A stretch of 64,000 bases of DNA from Nocardia stercoris (GTDB lineage: Bacteria; Actinomycetota; Actinomycetes; Mycobacteriales; Mycobacteriaceae). The stretch is from positions 35,957 through 99,956 of the forward strand of contig NZ_RFFH01000022.1 in assembly GCF_003696265.1 (NCBI RefSeq). Reading direction: 5' to 3'. This document shows, in pieces, positions 17,481-25,177 of the stretch; within the stretch, counting starts at the first letter, position 1; every line of letters starts with the position of its first letter. Position numbers and translations under genes: made by a program. The notes below the pieces were generated by a model that worked only from the letters and a program-made list of their open reading frames with translations, was not told where the DNA came from and did no database searches.

Positions 17481-18764
17481 CTAGGTGGAGACGGCGACGC
17501 GGGTCGCGTGGGCCGGATTCCGCTCGGCCGCAGCGGATTGCAGCGCCGTCTCGCGCAGGATCCGGTCCGACAGCGCGCCCAGGCAGCTGAGATTGGGGAA
17601 CCCGGGCCCCTGTGCCACACCGGCGAGCCCGGGCAGGAACAGCTTCGGGGCGAGCCCGGTGACCGACAGGTCGTGGCCGATGGCGTCCTCGAGCCGGGAC
17701 CGGCTCAGTGGGCCACGTACCGCCAGTTCCAGCAGATCCAGCGAGTTGGGGTCGAACAGGTCCAGGAACCACAGCGGCTGCCCGCCGGTCGCGTCGACGG
17801 CGAGGTCGACGGTGTGGACGCGGTCCGGCATGGTCTCGGTGCGCAGGGTCAGTGCCACACCGTCGGGGTGGTCGGCGACGCGCACCACGCGGCCCTGCAG
17901 GTGGTGTACCCGGTTGTCGGCGAGCAGGCTCTCCTGCACGCGGGTGGAGAACACGCCGCGGTCGGTGCGCCGGATCACCTCCCGGCGCTCGGTGGCCGAC
18001 AGGGTCGACCAGCGGCTCGGGTCGCTGAACAGCGTGTTCTCGAAGTAGCTCTCGCCGCGCGTGTAGATGGTCGCGTTGGGTGAGATCACCGAGATGGACA
18101 GCATGCCGTGGCGGACCAGTTCGTCCAGCGCGGAACCCGCGGTCTCGCCGCCGCCGATCACGGCGACCCGGGAGGACACCGGTACTTCGCGGCGGCACAC
18201 CAGGTTCCAGAATTCGGCGATGCTGAGCAGCTTCGGGTGCGGGGCCAGCGTCGTGCGGCTGCTGCCGGGCCCGGTGATCATCAGTGCCTGGGCGGCGAGA
18301 TCGCCGGCGGTGGTCCCGATCCGCCAGCCGTGGGCGTCGGTGGCGATGGAAGTCGCTGTCGCGGAGACGATCTCGACGTCCATTCGGCCGGCGGCCCACT
18401 GCAGGTACTTGGCCCACGAGTGGTGCGGCGGGCTGGGGCGCCCCCGGTCGATCCATTCGGCGTAGGTGCCGTGATCGATGAGGTACGCCCGCCAGCTGTA
18501 GGCGGTCATCGCCTCGTCGATGGCGCGGCCCCGGCCGCGCGCCCAGGTGGAGTGGTAGGGGAAGCCGAGGTCCTTCTCGGGGCTGGTGCCCAGCCGATGC
18601 TGTCCGTCGGTCCAGCCGCCGCTGGGCAGCCAGTTGCCGCCCACCGTGTCGGATTCGACGATCGTCACGTGCGGGGCCGGTATGCCGAGGTGCCGCAGCA
18701 CGTGTGCCTTGGCCGCCACGGCAAGGGCTTTCGGCCCGGCGCCGATCGCCAGCAACTCCTTCAC
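17481..18764 (-). CDS. nbtG: L-lysine N6-monooxygenase
   Basis: 427 residues, GTG start at 18764 behind a GGGAG ribosome site. It is an FAD- and NADPH-dependent N-hydroxylating monooxygenase: the N-terminal FAD loop is AIGAGPKALAV, the substrate/FAD region has GGWTDGQHRLGTSPEKDLGFPY, read here in two parts (GGWTDGQHR and TSPEKDLGFPY), and the NADPH loop is VIGGGETAGSAL. Family members of the MbtG/NbtG group oxidise the lysine side chain to the hydroxylamine that becomes the iron-binding hydroxamate. It is the first gene of the long operon and lies directly behind the iron boxes at 18821-18882, so iron repression is expected. Confidence 0.93.
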   Translation of the reverse strand: MKELLAIGAGPKALAVAAKAHVLRHLGIPAPHVTIVESDTVGGNWLPSGGWTDGQHRLGTSPEKDLGFPYHSTWARGRGRAIDEAMTAYSWRAYLIDHGTYAEWIDRGRPSPPHHSWAKYLQWAAGRMDVEIVSATATSIATDAHGWRIGTTAGDLAAQALMITGPGSSRTTLAPHPKLLSIAEFWNLVCRREVPVSSRVAVIGGGETAGSALDELVRHGMLSISVISPNATIYTRGESYFENTLFSDPSRWSTLSATERREVIRRTDRGVFSTRVQESLLADNRVHHLQGRVVRVADHPDGVALTLRTETMPDRVHTVDLAVDATGGQPLWFLDLFDPNSLDLLELAVRGPLSRSRLEDAIGHDLSVTGLAPKLFLPGLAGVAQGPGFPNLSCLGALSDRILRETALQSAAAERNPAHATRVAVST

Positions 18765-18820
18765 CCGGTACTCCCGTCCACCTGCGCGTTTGCTCGTCGC
18801 CGACCCCTAGATCGAGCGAT

Positions 18821-18882
18821 TGAGGGTTACCTTACCTCATTTGAATAGGGTTACCTTACCTAAGTATGTGTAGGCTTACCTA
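18821..18882. promoter_or_regulatory. Array of IdeR/DtxR-like iron boxes between nbtG and an exported protein
   Basis: Two full 19-bp boxes lie in direct orientation: TGAGGGTTACCTTACCTCA at 18821-18839 and ATAGGGTTACCTTACCTAA at 18845-18863, starts 24 bases apart. A third half-site AGGCTTACCTA lies at 18872-18882. They resemble the actinobacterial IdeR consensus TTAGGTTAGGCTAACCTAA. The region separates the siderophore operon (minus) from the Mtb12-like gene (plus), so either or both could be repressed by iron-loaded IdeR. Confidence 0.85.
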
Positions 18883-18942
18883 GACTCGCCTCCGGCGGCG
18901 GAGGTGGCGTCTGATCGGCAGTGGAACGAAGGGATCGAACAG

Positions 18943-19371
18943 ATGAGCAAGAACCGGAAGATGCTGGGCACGTTGGCCATCGGCGTCGGGGCGCTGGCGG
19001 CCTGGATCGGCGGCGCGGCTCCGGCCGGCGCCGCGCCCGCCGCCCCCGACCTGCACGCCAAGGTCGCGACCCTGCTCGACCCGGGCGCGGGCACCGCCGC
19101 GCGGGCCGCGGAACTGGCCGACGGCGGTGCCGGCCTGGCCACCTTCGACCGTGCCGCCGCGCTGATCGCGATCGCGCCCGCCAGCTGGCGGTGGGACGTG
19201 GTGAACGTCGCCTACCCGTCCGACGACCTGGTCACCGCCCAACTGCTCACTGCCACCGACGGTTACGAGCCCTGGTACTTCGACCTGGCCTGGACCGACG
19301 CCGACGGCTCCTGGAAGCTCACCCACGACTCCGCCTGCAACATCGGCAACTTCGTCGGCACCGGCTGCTGA
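18943..19371 (+). CDS. Secreted Mtb12-like small protein, divergent from nbtG
   Basis: 142 residues from ATG at 18943. An N-terminal signal peptide is clear: SKNRKM followed by a hydrophobic stretch and a cleavage site near AGAAPAA (about residues 25-30). The mature part resembles the low-molecular-weight antigen Mtb12 domain: a helix with LLDPGAGTAARAAELADGG, a beta-rich middle, and the closing DGSWKLTHDSAC. It ends in two cysteines (CNIGNFVGTGC) that could form a disulfide. The fold is NTF2-like in the family and the function is unknown. The gene faces the siderophore operon across the iron boxes, so iron-regulated export of a carrier or binding protein is possible, but that is inference. 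A longer frame from 18904 lacks a signal peptide at its start. Confidence 0.75.
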   Translation: MSKNRKMLGTLAIGVGALAAWIGGAAPAGAAPAAPDLHAKVATLLDPGAGTAARAAELADGGAGLATFDRAAALIAIAPASWRWDVVNVAYPSDDLVTAQLLTATDGYEPWYFDLAWTDADGSWKLTHDSACNIGNFVGTGC

Positions 19372-19390
19372 CCGGATCCGCAGACCGAAA

Positions 19391-19417
19391 CGGGCGGCCC
19401 GCACAGCGGGCCGCCCG
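19391..19417. terminator. Bidirectional hairpin terminator
   Basis: CGGGCGGCCCGC at 19391-19402 and GCGGGCCGCCCG at 19406-19417 form a perfect 12-bp stem with a 3-base loop, between the convergent Mtb12-like gene and the Cy-domain NRPS. Confidence 0.8.
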
Positions 19418-19431
19418 TCGTCGTCTCGTCG

Positions 19432-22400
19432 TCAGCCGGCCAGCACGTCGGCGTCCGACATCGCGGCGACCTCCAGATACAGCGCGCCGATCGCCACCAG
19501 CCGCTCCCGCGAGTCCCGCGCGGCCAGCCGCTCCGCCAGCGCGGCCACCGTGCGGGCCGCGAACAGGTCACCCACCAGGGCGTGACCGACGTCGAGCAGT
19601 TCGCGAATCCGTGCGGTCATGGTGGTCGCCTGCACGGAATCGCCACCGAGGGTGAAGAAGTCGTCCTCGACGCCGATCGGTTCCCGGCCCAGCACCTCGC
19701 CCGCCAGATGCGCCAGCGCCGCCTCGAGGTCGTCGGCGGGGGCGCGGCCCGGGCTCGACTCGGCCGCACCCGCGCCGTCGAGCAGACCGGCCACCGCCCG
19801 CCGATCCAGTTTCCCGTTGGCGGTCAACGGCATCCGGTCCAGGACGACGAGCTGCGCGGGCATCATGTACCCGGGCAACAGCTCCGCCGCGGCCGCCCAG
19901 ATCTCGGGTTCGCCGGCCGTGCCGGCCACCGCGGCCACCAGCCGGGGCGTGACCCCGCCCACGACCGCCGCGATCGCGTGCCGCACGCCGGGCGCCGAGC
20001 GCAACGAGGTCTCCACCTCGCCCAATTCGATTCGGTAGCCGCGCAATTGGACCTGATGGTCGGCCCGGCCGAGGAATTCCAGGGTGCCGTCGGGCCGGTA
20101 GCGGGCCAGGTCGCCCGTCCGGTACCAGCGGATCCCGTCGTGGTCGACGAAACGTTCGGCGGTGCGCTGCGGATCGTTGCGGTAGCCGAGCGCGACATTC
20201 CGTCCGCCGACCCATAGTTCGCCGGGCACCCAGTCGGGGCAGTCGCGCCCGGCGGGACCGGCGACCCGGCAGCGCACATTGGGCAGCGGGACACCCCACG
20301 GCACGGTCACCCAGTGCGCGGGCGGCTCGGACACCTCGCACACCGTCGAGTGGATCGCGGTCTCGGTGGCGCCGCCCAGGCCCGCGAACCGGCAGCCCGG
20401 GATCTGCCGGGCGGCGCGGCGAGCCAGCTCGGCGCCCACCCAGTCGCCGCCCAGCAGCGCCGCCCGCAGCGTGCCCAGTTCCCCACGGTCCGCGTCCAGC
20501 ATCATGTCCAGAACCGCTGGGACACAGGTGAGTACGGTCACGCGGTGCGTGGCGACCGCCGCCGTCCACGCGGTCGGCTCCGCGCGCTGCGCCGGGGTCA
20601 GGGTCACGACCGCGCCTCCGGCCGACAGCAAGCCGAACATGTCGTACACGGTGGGATCGAACTCCAGCGCCGACACCATGAGCGAGCGGTCGCCGGGGCC
20701 CACCTCGAAGCGATCGTTCACCGCGTCGAGGGTGTTCATCGCCGCGCGGTGGGGCACCGCCACGCCCTTCGGCTTGCCCGTCGAGCCCGAGGTGAACAGG
20801 ACGTACGCCGCCGCTTCCGGGTCACCGAAGACGGGTTCCGGCAACGGATCCGGCCAGGCGCGCAGGGTGTCGAGGGCCACCGTGTGCGCGGTCGAGCCGG
20901 GCAGGTCGGTGATCGTGAGGGTGGCGTCGCCGTCGGCGAGGATCACGTCCCGGCGCGCGGCGGGCTGGTCGTAGCCGACCGGGAGGTAGGTGGCACCGGC
21001 CGCGAGCACCCCGAAGACCGCGAGCACCTGATCGGGACCCTTCGGCAGCTGGATCGCGACCGTGCCGCCGGGGCGGATCCCGGCCGCGCGCAGGCCGCCG
21101 GCGACCGTGAGCGCCGAGTGCACCAGCTCGCCGTAGCTCCACTGCCGTGCGGTGCCGTTGTCGTCGGTCCAGCACACCGCCGTGGCCGCGGGCTCGACGG
21201 CGGCGCGCTCGAACAGGCCCTGATGCAGGAGCCGGTTCGAGAACAGCATGTCGGTGGCGTTCACCGCCGCTCGGACGGTGGCCTGCGAAACCGGCAGGTG
21301 CACAGCCGATTCCGCGTCCCAGGCGGCCTCGCCGGCCGCCAGCTGGGTCACGGCGTGGGTGTACCGGGCGAACATGGCCTCGATCATCCCGGCGGGGAAG
21401 GCGTCCGCGCGCACGTCCCAGTTCAGCAGCAGGCCGCCGCGGACCTCGGTCACCTGCGCGTCGAGCAGCACCTGCGGCCCCTGCGAAATGATCCACACCG
21501 GCTCGCCGAAGGTCGTCCCGACCTCCGCGGCGAACAGCTCACCCAGGTTGAGCGCGCTGGTGTAGACGACGGGCGCGAGTACCGGTTCACCGCGCAGCCG
21601 GCCCAGATCGCGCAGCACGTCCAGCCCGGCGTACCCGCTGTGCGCGGCGCACTCGTGCAGGGTGCGCTGCAGGGCCCGGGCCCGCTCGATCACCGTCACG
21701 GTGTCGGTGACGTCCACGTCGAGCATGATCGAGGAGCTGAAGTCGCCGATCACCCGGTCGATGTCGGGGTGGACCGATTCTCGTTGGAACAGCGGCAGAT
21801 TCAGCAGGAACCGGCTGCCGGCCGACCAGCCGCCGATCGTCTCCGCGAACACCGCGGCCAGCGCCACGGCGGGGGTGACGCCGTGGGCGTGGGCGGCCTC
21901 GAGCAGCCGGGCCTTGGCGGCCGGCTCGATCCAGTGGTGGTGGCGGATCGAGCGGACCGGACCGCGCTCGGCGACCGGGACCGTCGGCAGTTCCGGCGCG
22001 CCGGGCAGCCCGTCCAGCCGCTGCTGCCACCAGGCTCGATCCTGTTCCCGCACCGCGGGTTCGGCTGCCACCTCGGTGCGGTACTGCCGATAGGTATACG
22101 CGGGCGGGGTGACCGGCGTGCCCTGGTAGCGGTGGGCGAGTTCGGCGATCATGGTCCGGTAGCTCATGGCGTCGCCCGCGATCATGTCGACGTCCACGTG
22201 CAGGCGGTTGCGCCCGCCCGGCAGCCGGGTCAGGGTCACATCGAGGACCTGGCCCGCGGCGATATCGAGAATCTGATGAGTCTTGCGCTGCCGCAACGCC
22301 TCCAGCGCGGTCTCGGGATCGGGATCCGCCGTCAGGTCCACCACCGCGAAGCTCGGTCGGGCGGGCACGGGCAGGGTCTGCTGTGTGCCGTCGGGCAGGA

Positions 22401-23313
22401 ACCGGGTGCGCAGCATCGGGTGCGCGGCGACCAGACCGGCCACCGCCTGCGCGAGCCGCTCGGAATCCAGTCCCGCGCCGTCGAATTCGACGTACAGGTG
22501 TGCGGCCACGCCGCCGAGGTCGTGGGTGCTCTCGCGGCCGATCCAGTACGCGTGCTGCATCGGTGCGAGGGGGAAGGGAGTGCCCGGTGCCGCGCTGTCG
22601 GCGGTCTCGGCCGCTGTGCGGTCGGCCGTGGCGGGATTGCCGACGTCGGCGGGCGTTTCGGTGATCGCGGCCGGGTCTGCCGGGGAGTTGGCTGCTGTGT
22701 GGGCGGCCGTGGCGGGATTGCCGCCACCCTCGGCGAACGTTTCGGTGATCGCAGTCGGGTTTGCCGGGGAGTTGGCTGCTGTGTGGGCGGGATTGCCGCC
22801 ACCGAACCTCTCGGTGTTCGCAGCCTGGTCCGCCGGGGATTCGGCCGCGATGGGATTGCCCTCACTTCGGGCGAACATCGTGGCGCCGACCGCGGCGGGA
22901 GCGACGAGAGCCGGGCCGACCGCGGTCGGGTCTGCTGTGGAATCGGCTGGATTCAGGGTGTCTGGACCGCCCGGCGCATCCGCGCTGGGGTCGCCCGGGT
23001 CGGTCATGGGGTGGGTGCCTATCGGCTGCTGACTTGCCGCGGGTTCACTTGTGGTGGAGGAGGTTTCGCTTGTCGCCGCGAGCAGTTCCGCCCAGGCGGC
23101 GACTGTCGGCGCTGCCGCCAGGGTTGCGAAGTCGACGCGGTGGCCCGCCTTGCGCCACCGGCCGGCGAGTCGCATCATGCGGATCGAGTCGAGGCCGAGT
23201 TCGATCAGGTCGCGGTCGGGGGTGACGGTGGCGGGCTCGAGGTCGAGCATTTCCGCGATCGCCGCCCGGATCAGCTCGGGGCTGATCGGCGTCGTGCGTC
23301 GTTCCTCGGTCAT
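19432..23313 (-). CDS. Nonribosomal peptide synthetase ArCP-Cy-A-PCP, salicyl-oxazoline cap module (MbtB-like)
   Basis: 1293 residues from ATG at 23313 with AGGAG upstream. The aryl carrier domain comes first (ELGLDSIRMMRL, residues about 10-80). A variable linker with tandem repeats spans about 95-240. The cyclization domain starts at PLAPMQHAYWIGRE and has the Cy signature DMIAGDAMS in place of HHxxxDG. The adenylation domain has FTSGSTGKPKG, GLGGATETAIH, RTGDL and QLRGYRIELGE. The last domain is a PCP with LGGDSVQATTM. The protein should accept salicylate from the adjacent ligase and condense and heterocyclise Ser or Thr into the (methyl)oxazoline. It is transcribed away from the ligase across an iron box. 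Unlike MbtB I see no terminal thioesterase. Confidence 0.92.
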   Translation of the reverse strand: MTEERRTTPISPELIRAAIAEMLDLEPATVTPDRDLIELGLDSIRMMRLAGRWRKAGHRVDFATLAAAPTVAAWAELLAATSETSSTTSEPAASQQPIGTHPMTDPGDPSADAPGGPDTLNPADSTADPTAVGPALVAPAAVGATMFARSEGNPIAAESPADQAANTERFGGGNPAHTAANSPANPTAITETFAEGGGNPATAAHTAANSPADPAAITETPADVGNPATADRTAAETADSAAPGTPFPLAPMQHAYWIGRESTHDLGGVAAHLYVEFDGAGLDSERLAQAVAGLVAAHPMLRTRFLPDGTQQTLPVPARPSFAVVDLTADPDPETALEALRQRKTHQILDIAAGQVLDVTLTRLPGGRNRLHVDVDMIAGDAMSYRTMIAELAHRYQGTPVTPPAYTYRQYRTEVAAEPAVREQDRAWWQQRLDGLPGAPELPTVPVAERGPVRSIRHHHWIEPAAKARLLEAAHAHGVTPAVALAAVFAETIGGWSAGSRFLLNLPLFQRESVHPDIDRVIGDFSSSIMLDVDVTDTVTVIERARALQRTLHECAAHSGYAGLDVLRDLGRLRGEPVLAPVVYTSALNLGELFAAEVGTTFGEPVWIISQGPQVLLDAQVTEVRGGLLLNWDVRADAFPAGMIEAMFARYTHAVTQLAAGEAAWDAESAVHLPVSQATVRAAVNATDMLFSNRLLHQGLFERAAVEPAATAVCWTDDNGTARQWSYGELVHSALTVAGGLRAAGIRPGGTVAIQLPKGPDQVLAVFGVLAAGATYLPVGYDQPAARRDVILADGDATLTITDLPGSTAHTVALDTLRAWPDPLPEPVFGDPEAAAYVLFTSGSTGKPKGVAVPHRAAMNTLDAVNDRFEVGPGDRSLMVSALEFDPTVYDMFGLLSAGGAVVTLTPAQRAEPTAWTAAVATHRVTVLTCVPAVLDMMLDADRGELGTLRAALLGGDWVGAELARRAARQIPGCRFAGLGGATETAIHSTVCEVSEPPAHWVTVPWGVPLPNVRCRVAGPAGRDCPDWVPGELWVGGRNVALGYRNDPQRTAERFVDHDGIRWYRTGDLARYRPDGTLEFLGRADHQVQLRGYRIELGEVETSLRSAPGVRHAIAAVVGGVTPRLVAAVAGTAGEPEIWAAAAELLPGYMMPAQLVVLDRMPLTANGKLDRRAVAGLLDGAGAAESSPGRAPADDLEAALAHLAGEVLGREPIGVEDDFFTLGGDSVQATTMTARIRELLDVGHALVGDLFAARTVAALAERLAARDSRERLVAIGALYLEVAAMSDADVLAG
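22600..22860 (-). repeat. In-frame tandem repeats in the ArCP-Cy linker
   Basis: Imperfect repeats with the theme NPATAAHTAANSPADPAAIT occur about three times. The DNA units start near 22657, 22741 and 22810 (spacing 84 and 69 bases, both multiples of three). They keep the frame of the NRPS and extend the linker between the aryl carrier and cyclization domains. High DNA identity between units points to recent slippage or unequal exchange. Confidence 0.75.
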
Positions 23314-23364
23314 GGCCACTCCTCGTCTGGTTCCGGCACCGGGCGTTTCCACCCGCCGCCATAT

Positions 23365-23389
23365 TAGATAGGGTTGCCTTACCTATCTA
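23365..23389. promoter_or_regulatory. IdeR-like iron box between the salicyl-AMP ligase and the Cy NRPS
   Basis: Arms TAGATAGG (23365-23372) and CCTATCTA (23382-23389) are perfect inverted repeats around 9 bases. The core ATAGGGTTGCCTTACCTAT at 23368-23386 fits the IdeR consensus. It lies 13 bases before the ligase ATG and 51 bases before the NRPS ATG, well placed to block both promoters. Confidence 0.85.
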
Positions 23390-23402
23390 CAAGGAGGGCT
23401 GC

Positions 23403-25025
23403 ATGGGATCGACGTCCGGCGACCACCGCACCGGCTACGTGCCGTTCCCCGCCGAGGACGCCGAGCGGTACCGCACGGCCGGCTACTGGGCCGGCCGCCC
23501 GCTCGGTGACCTGCTGCGTTCGGCCGCCGAACGGTGGGGGACCAGGCCGGCGATCGTCGGTGACCAGCCGCTCGGCTACGCCGAACTCGATCACGCCGCC
23601 GACCGGATGGCCGCCGGCCTCACCGCGCAGGGCTTCGAGCCGGGCGACCGCGTGCTGGTGCAGCTGCCGAACGGGCCCGAATTCGTGACCGTGCTGTTCG
23701 GACTGCTGCGGGCCGGTGTCATCCCGGTCCTCGCCCTCCCGGCGCATCGCAGCGCGGAGATCATCCACCTCGCCCGGCTCAGCGACGCCGCCGGCTATGT
23801 GATCGCCGATCGCGCGGCCGGTTTCGACTACCGGGTCCTGGCCGACGAACTGCTCGCAGCCGTGCCCGCGGTGCGGCGCGTCCTCGTGCACGGTGATCCC
23901 GGACCACATACCGCGCTCGCCGCCGTGCCGTGCGCGCCGGACGGGCCGCTGCCGCAACCCGATCCGGGGGATATCGCCCTCATGCTGGTGTCGGGCGGCA
24001 CCACCGGGCTGCCGAAACTCATCGCCCGCACCCACGACGACTACCACTACAACGCCCGCGCGTCGGCCGAGCTGTGCGAGCTCACCGAATCCGATGTGTA
24101 CCTGGTGAGTCTGCCCGCGGCACACAACTTCCCACTGGCCTGCCCCGGCATCCTGGGCACCGTCGCCAGCGGCGGCGCGCTGGCCTTCGTCGCCGACCCC
24201 AGTCCCGAGACGGCGTTCGCCGCCGTCGAACGCCACGGCGTGACCGTGACCGCGCTGGTGCCGCCGCTCGCGCAATTATGGTGTGCAGCAACGGAATGGG
24301 AGGAGGCGGACCTCGGCTCGCTGCGGCTGCTGCAGGTCGGCGGTGCGAAGCTCGCCGAACCGGTCGCCCGGGAGGTCACACCGCGGCTCGGGGCCCGCTT
24401 GCAGCAGGTGTTCGGGATGGCCGAGGGGCTGCTCAACTACACCCGCCTCGACGATCCCGACGACCTGATCCGCACGACCCAGGGCCGTCCGCTGTCCCCG
24501 GCCGACCGGGTGCGCGTCGTCGACCCCGACGGCCGCGATGTGCCGCCCGGCGCCGAGGGCGAGCTGATCACGCAGGGGCCGTACACGATTCGCGGCTACT
24601 ACCGCGCCGCCGAACACAACGCCCGAGCCTTCACCCCCGACGGCTGGTACCGCAGCGGCGACCTGGTTCGCCGACTCCCGTCCGGTCACCTGGTCGTCAC
24701 CGGCCGGGCGAAGGACGTGATCAACCGCGGCGGCGAGAACGTCTCCTGCGACGAACTCGAAGAGCACCTGCTGGCCCTGCCCGGTGTCCAGCACGCCGCC
24801 GTCGTCGGGCTGCCCGACGACGCACTCGGTGAAAAGGTCTGTGCCGCATTGGTTGCCGACCCGATGCCCACTCTCGCCGCGGTTCGGTCGTTCCTGACCG
24901 GCCGCGGGCTCGCCGCGTACAAACACCCGGACCAGGTGCGGCGGATCGATGTCCTGCCGGTCACCGCGGTGGGCAAGATCGACCGCCGCGCGCTGACCGC
25001 CGCCCTGGGCGCCCTCGAGGTCTGA
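23403..25025 (+). CDS. nbtT: Salicyl-AMP ligase
   Basis: 540 residues, ATG at 23403 behind a strong AAGGAGG site. It is an ANL-superfamily aryl-acid ligase of the DhbE/MbtA/YbtE group: phosphate loop VSGGTTGLPKLI, the aryl pocket HNFPLACPG (H241, N242, C247), MAEGLLNYT, YRSGDL and the C-terminal AVGKIDRRAL Lys. In this family a Cys at the position of C247 goes with salicylate while Ser goes with 2,3-dihydroxybenzoate, so salicylate is predicted. It adenylates the acid and loads the ArCP of the divergent NRPS. An iron box overlaps its promoter region. No salicylate synthase is in the window. Confidence 0.92.
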   Translation: MGSTSGDHRTGYVPFPAEDAERYRTAGYWAGRPLGDLLRSAAERWGTRPAIVGDQPLGYAELDHAADRMAAGLTAQGFEPGDRVLVQLPNGPEFVTVLFGLLRAGVIPVLALPAHRSAEIIHLARLSDAAGYVIADRAAGFDYRVLADELLAAVPAVRRVLVHGDPGPHTALAAVPCAPDGPLPQPDPGDIALMLVSGGTTGLPKLIARTHDDYHYNARASAELCELTESDVYLVSLPAAHNFPLACPGILGTVASGGALAFVADPSPETAFAAVERHGVTVTALVPPLAQLWCAATEWEEADLGSLRLLQVGGAKLAEPVAREVTPRLGARLQQVFGMAEGLLNYTRLDDPDDLIRTTQGRPLSPADRVRVVDPDGRDVPPGAEGELITQGPYTIRGYYRAAEHNARAFTPDGWYRSGDLVRRLPSGHLVVTGRAKDVINRGGENVSCDELEEHLLALPGVQHAAVVGLPDDALGEKVCAALVADPMPTLAAVRSFLTGRGLAAYKHPDQVRRIDVLPVTAVGKIDRRALTAALGALEV

Positions 25026-25177
25026 GTTCGGTACCCGCGCACCGGACCTCGCGGCTCGATGCGGCTGCTGTCCACCGCCACCGATCCGGCGCAAGCTCTG
25101 AAGCGTCGGCCAGGGGTGGCCGCGGACAACATCGGTGCGGTCGACGGCGACCCCGGGCAGATGCAGGTGCAGGTCGG

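Larger units (their letters stand above)
958..25025. other. Nocobactin/mycobactin-like siderophore biosynthetic cluster (extent)
   Basis: The stretch holds a salicyl-AMP ligase, an ArCP-Cy-A-PCP NRPS, a lysine N6-hydroxylase, a formyltransferase, a thioesterase, KS and AT-KR-ACP PKS proteins, and two lysine-type NRPSs. Two divergent intergenic regions carry IdeR-like iron boxes. This is the logic of nocobactin/amamistatin/formobactin lipid siderophores: a salicyl-oxazoline cap, formyl-hydroxylysine, a lipid beta-hydroxy acid made by the PKS, and a terminal cyclic hydroxylysine. Genes expected but not seen here are salicylate synthase, an MbtH-like protein, a fatty-acyl ligase and exporters. 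In Nocardia farcinica the nbt genes are known to lie in two separate regions, so this need not mean the pathway is broken. Confidence 0.9.

Noticed and set aside
958..25025. MbtH-like protein gene.
   Set aside because: No short frame with the NxEqQ...WP type pattern was seen among the small frames of the cluster; it is probably elsewhere.
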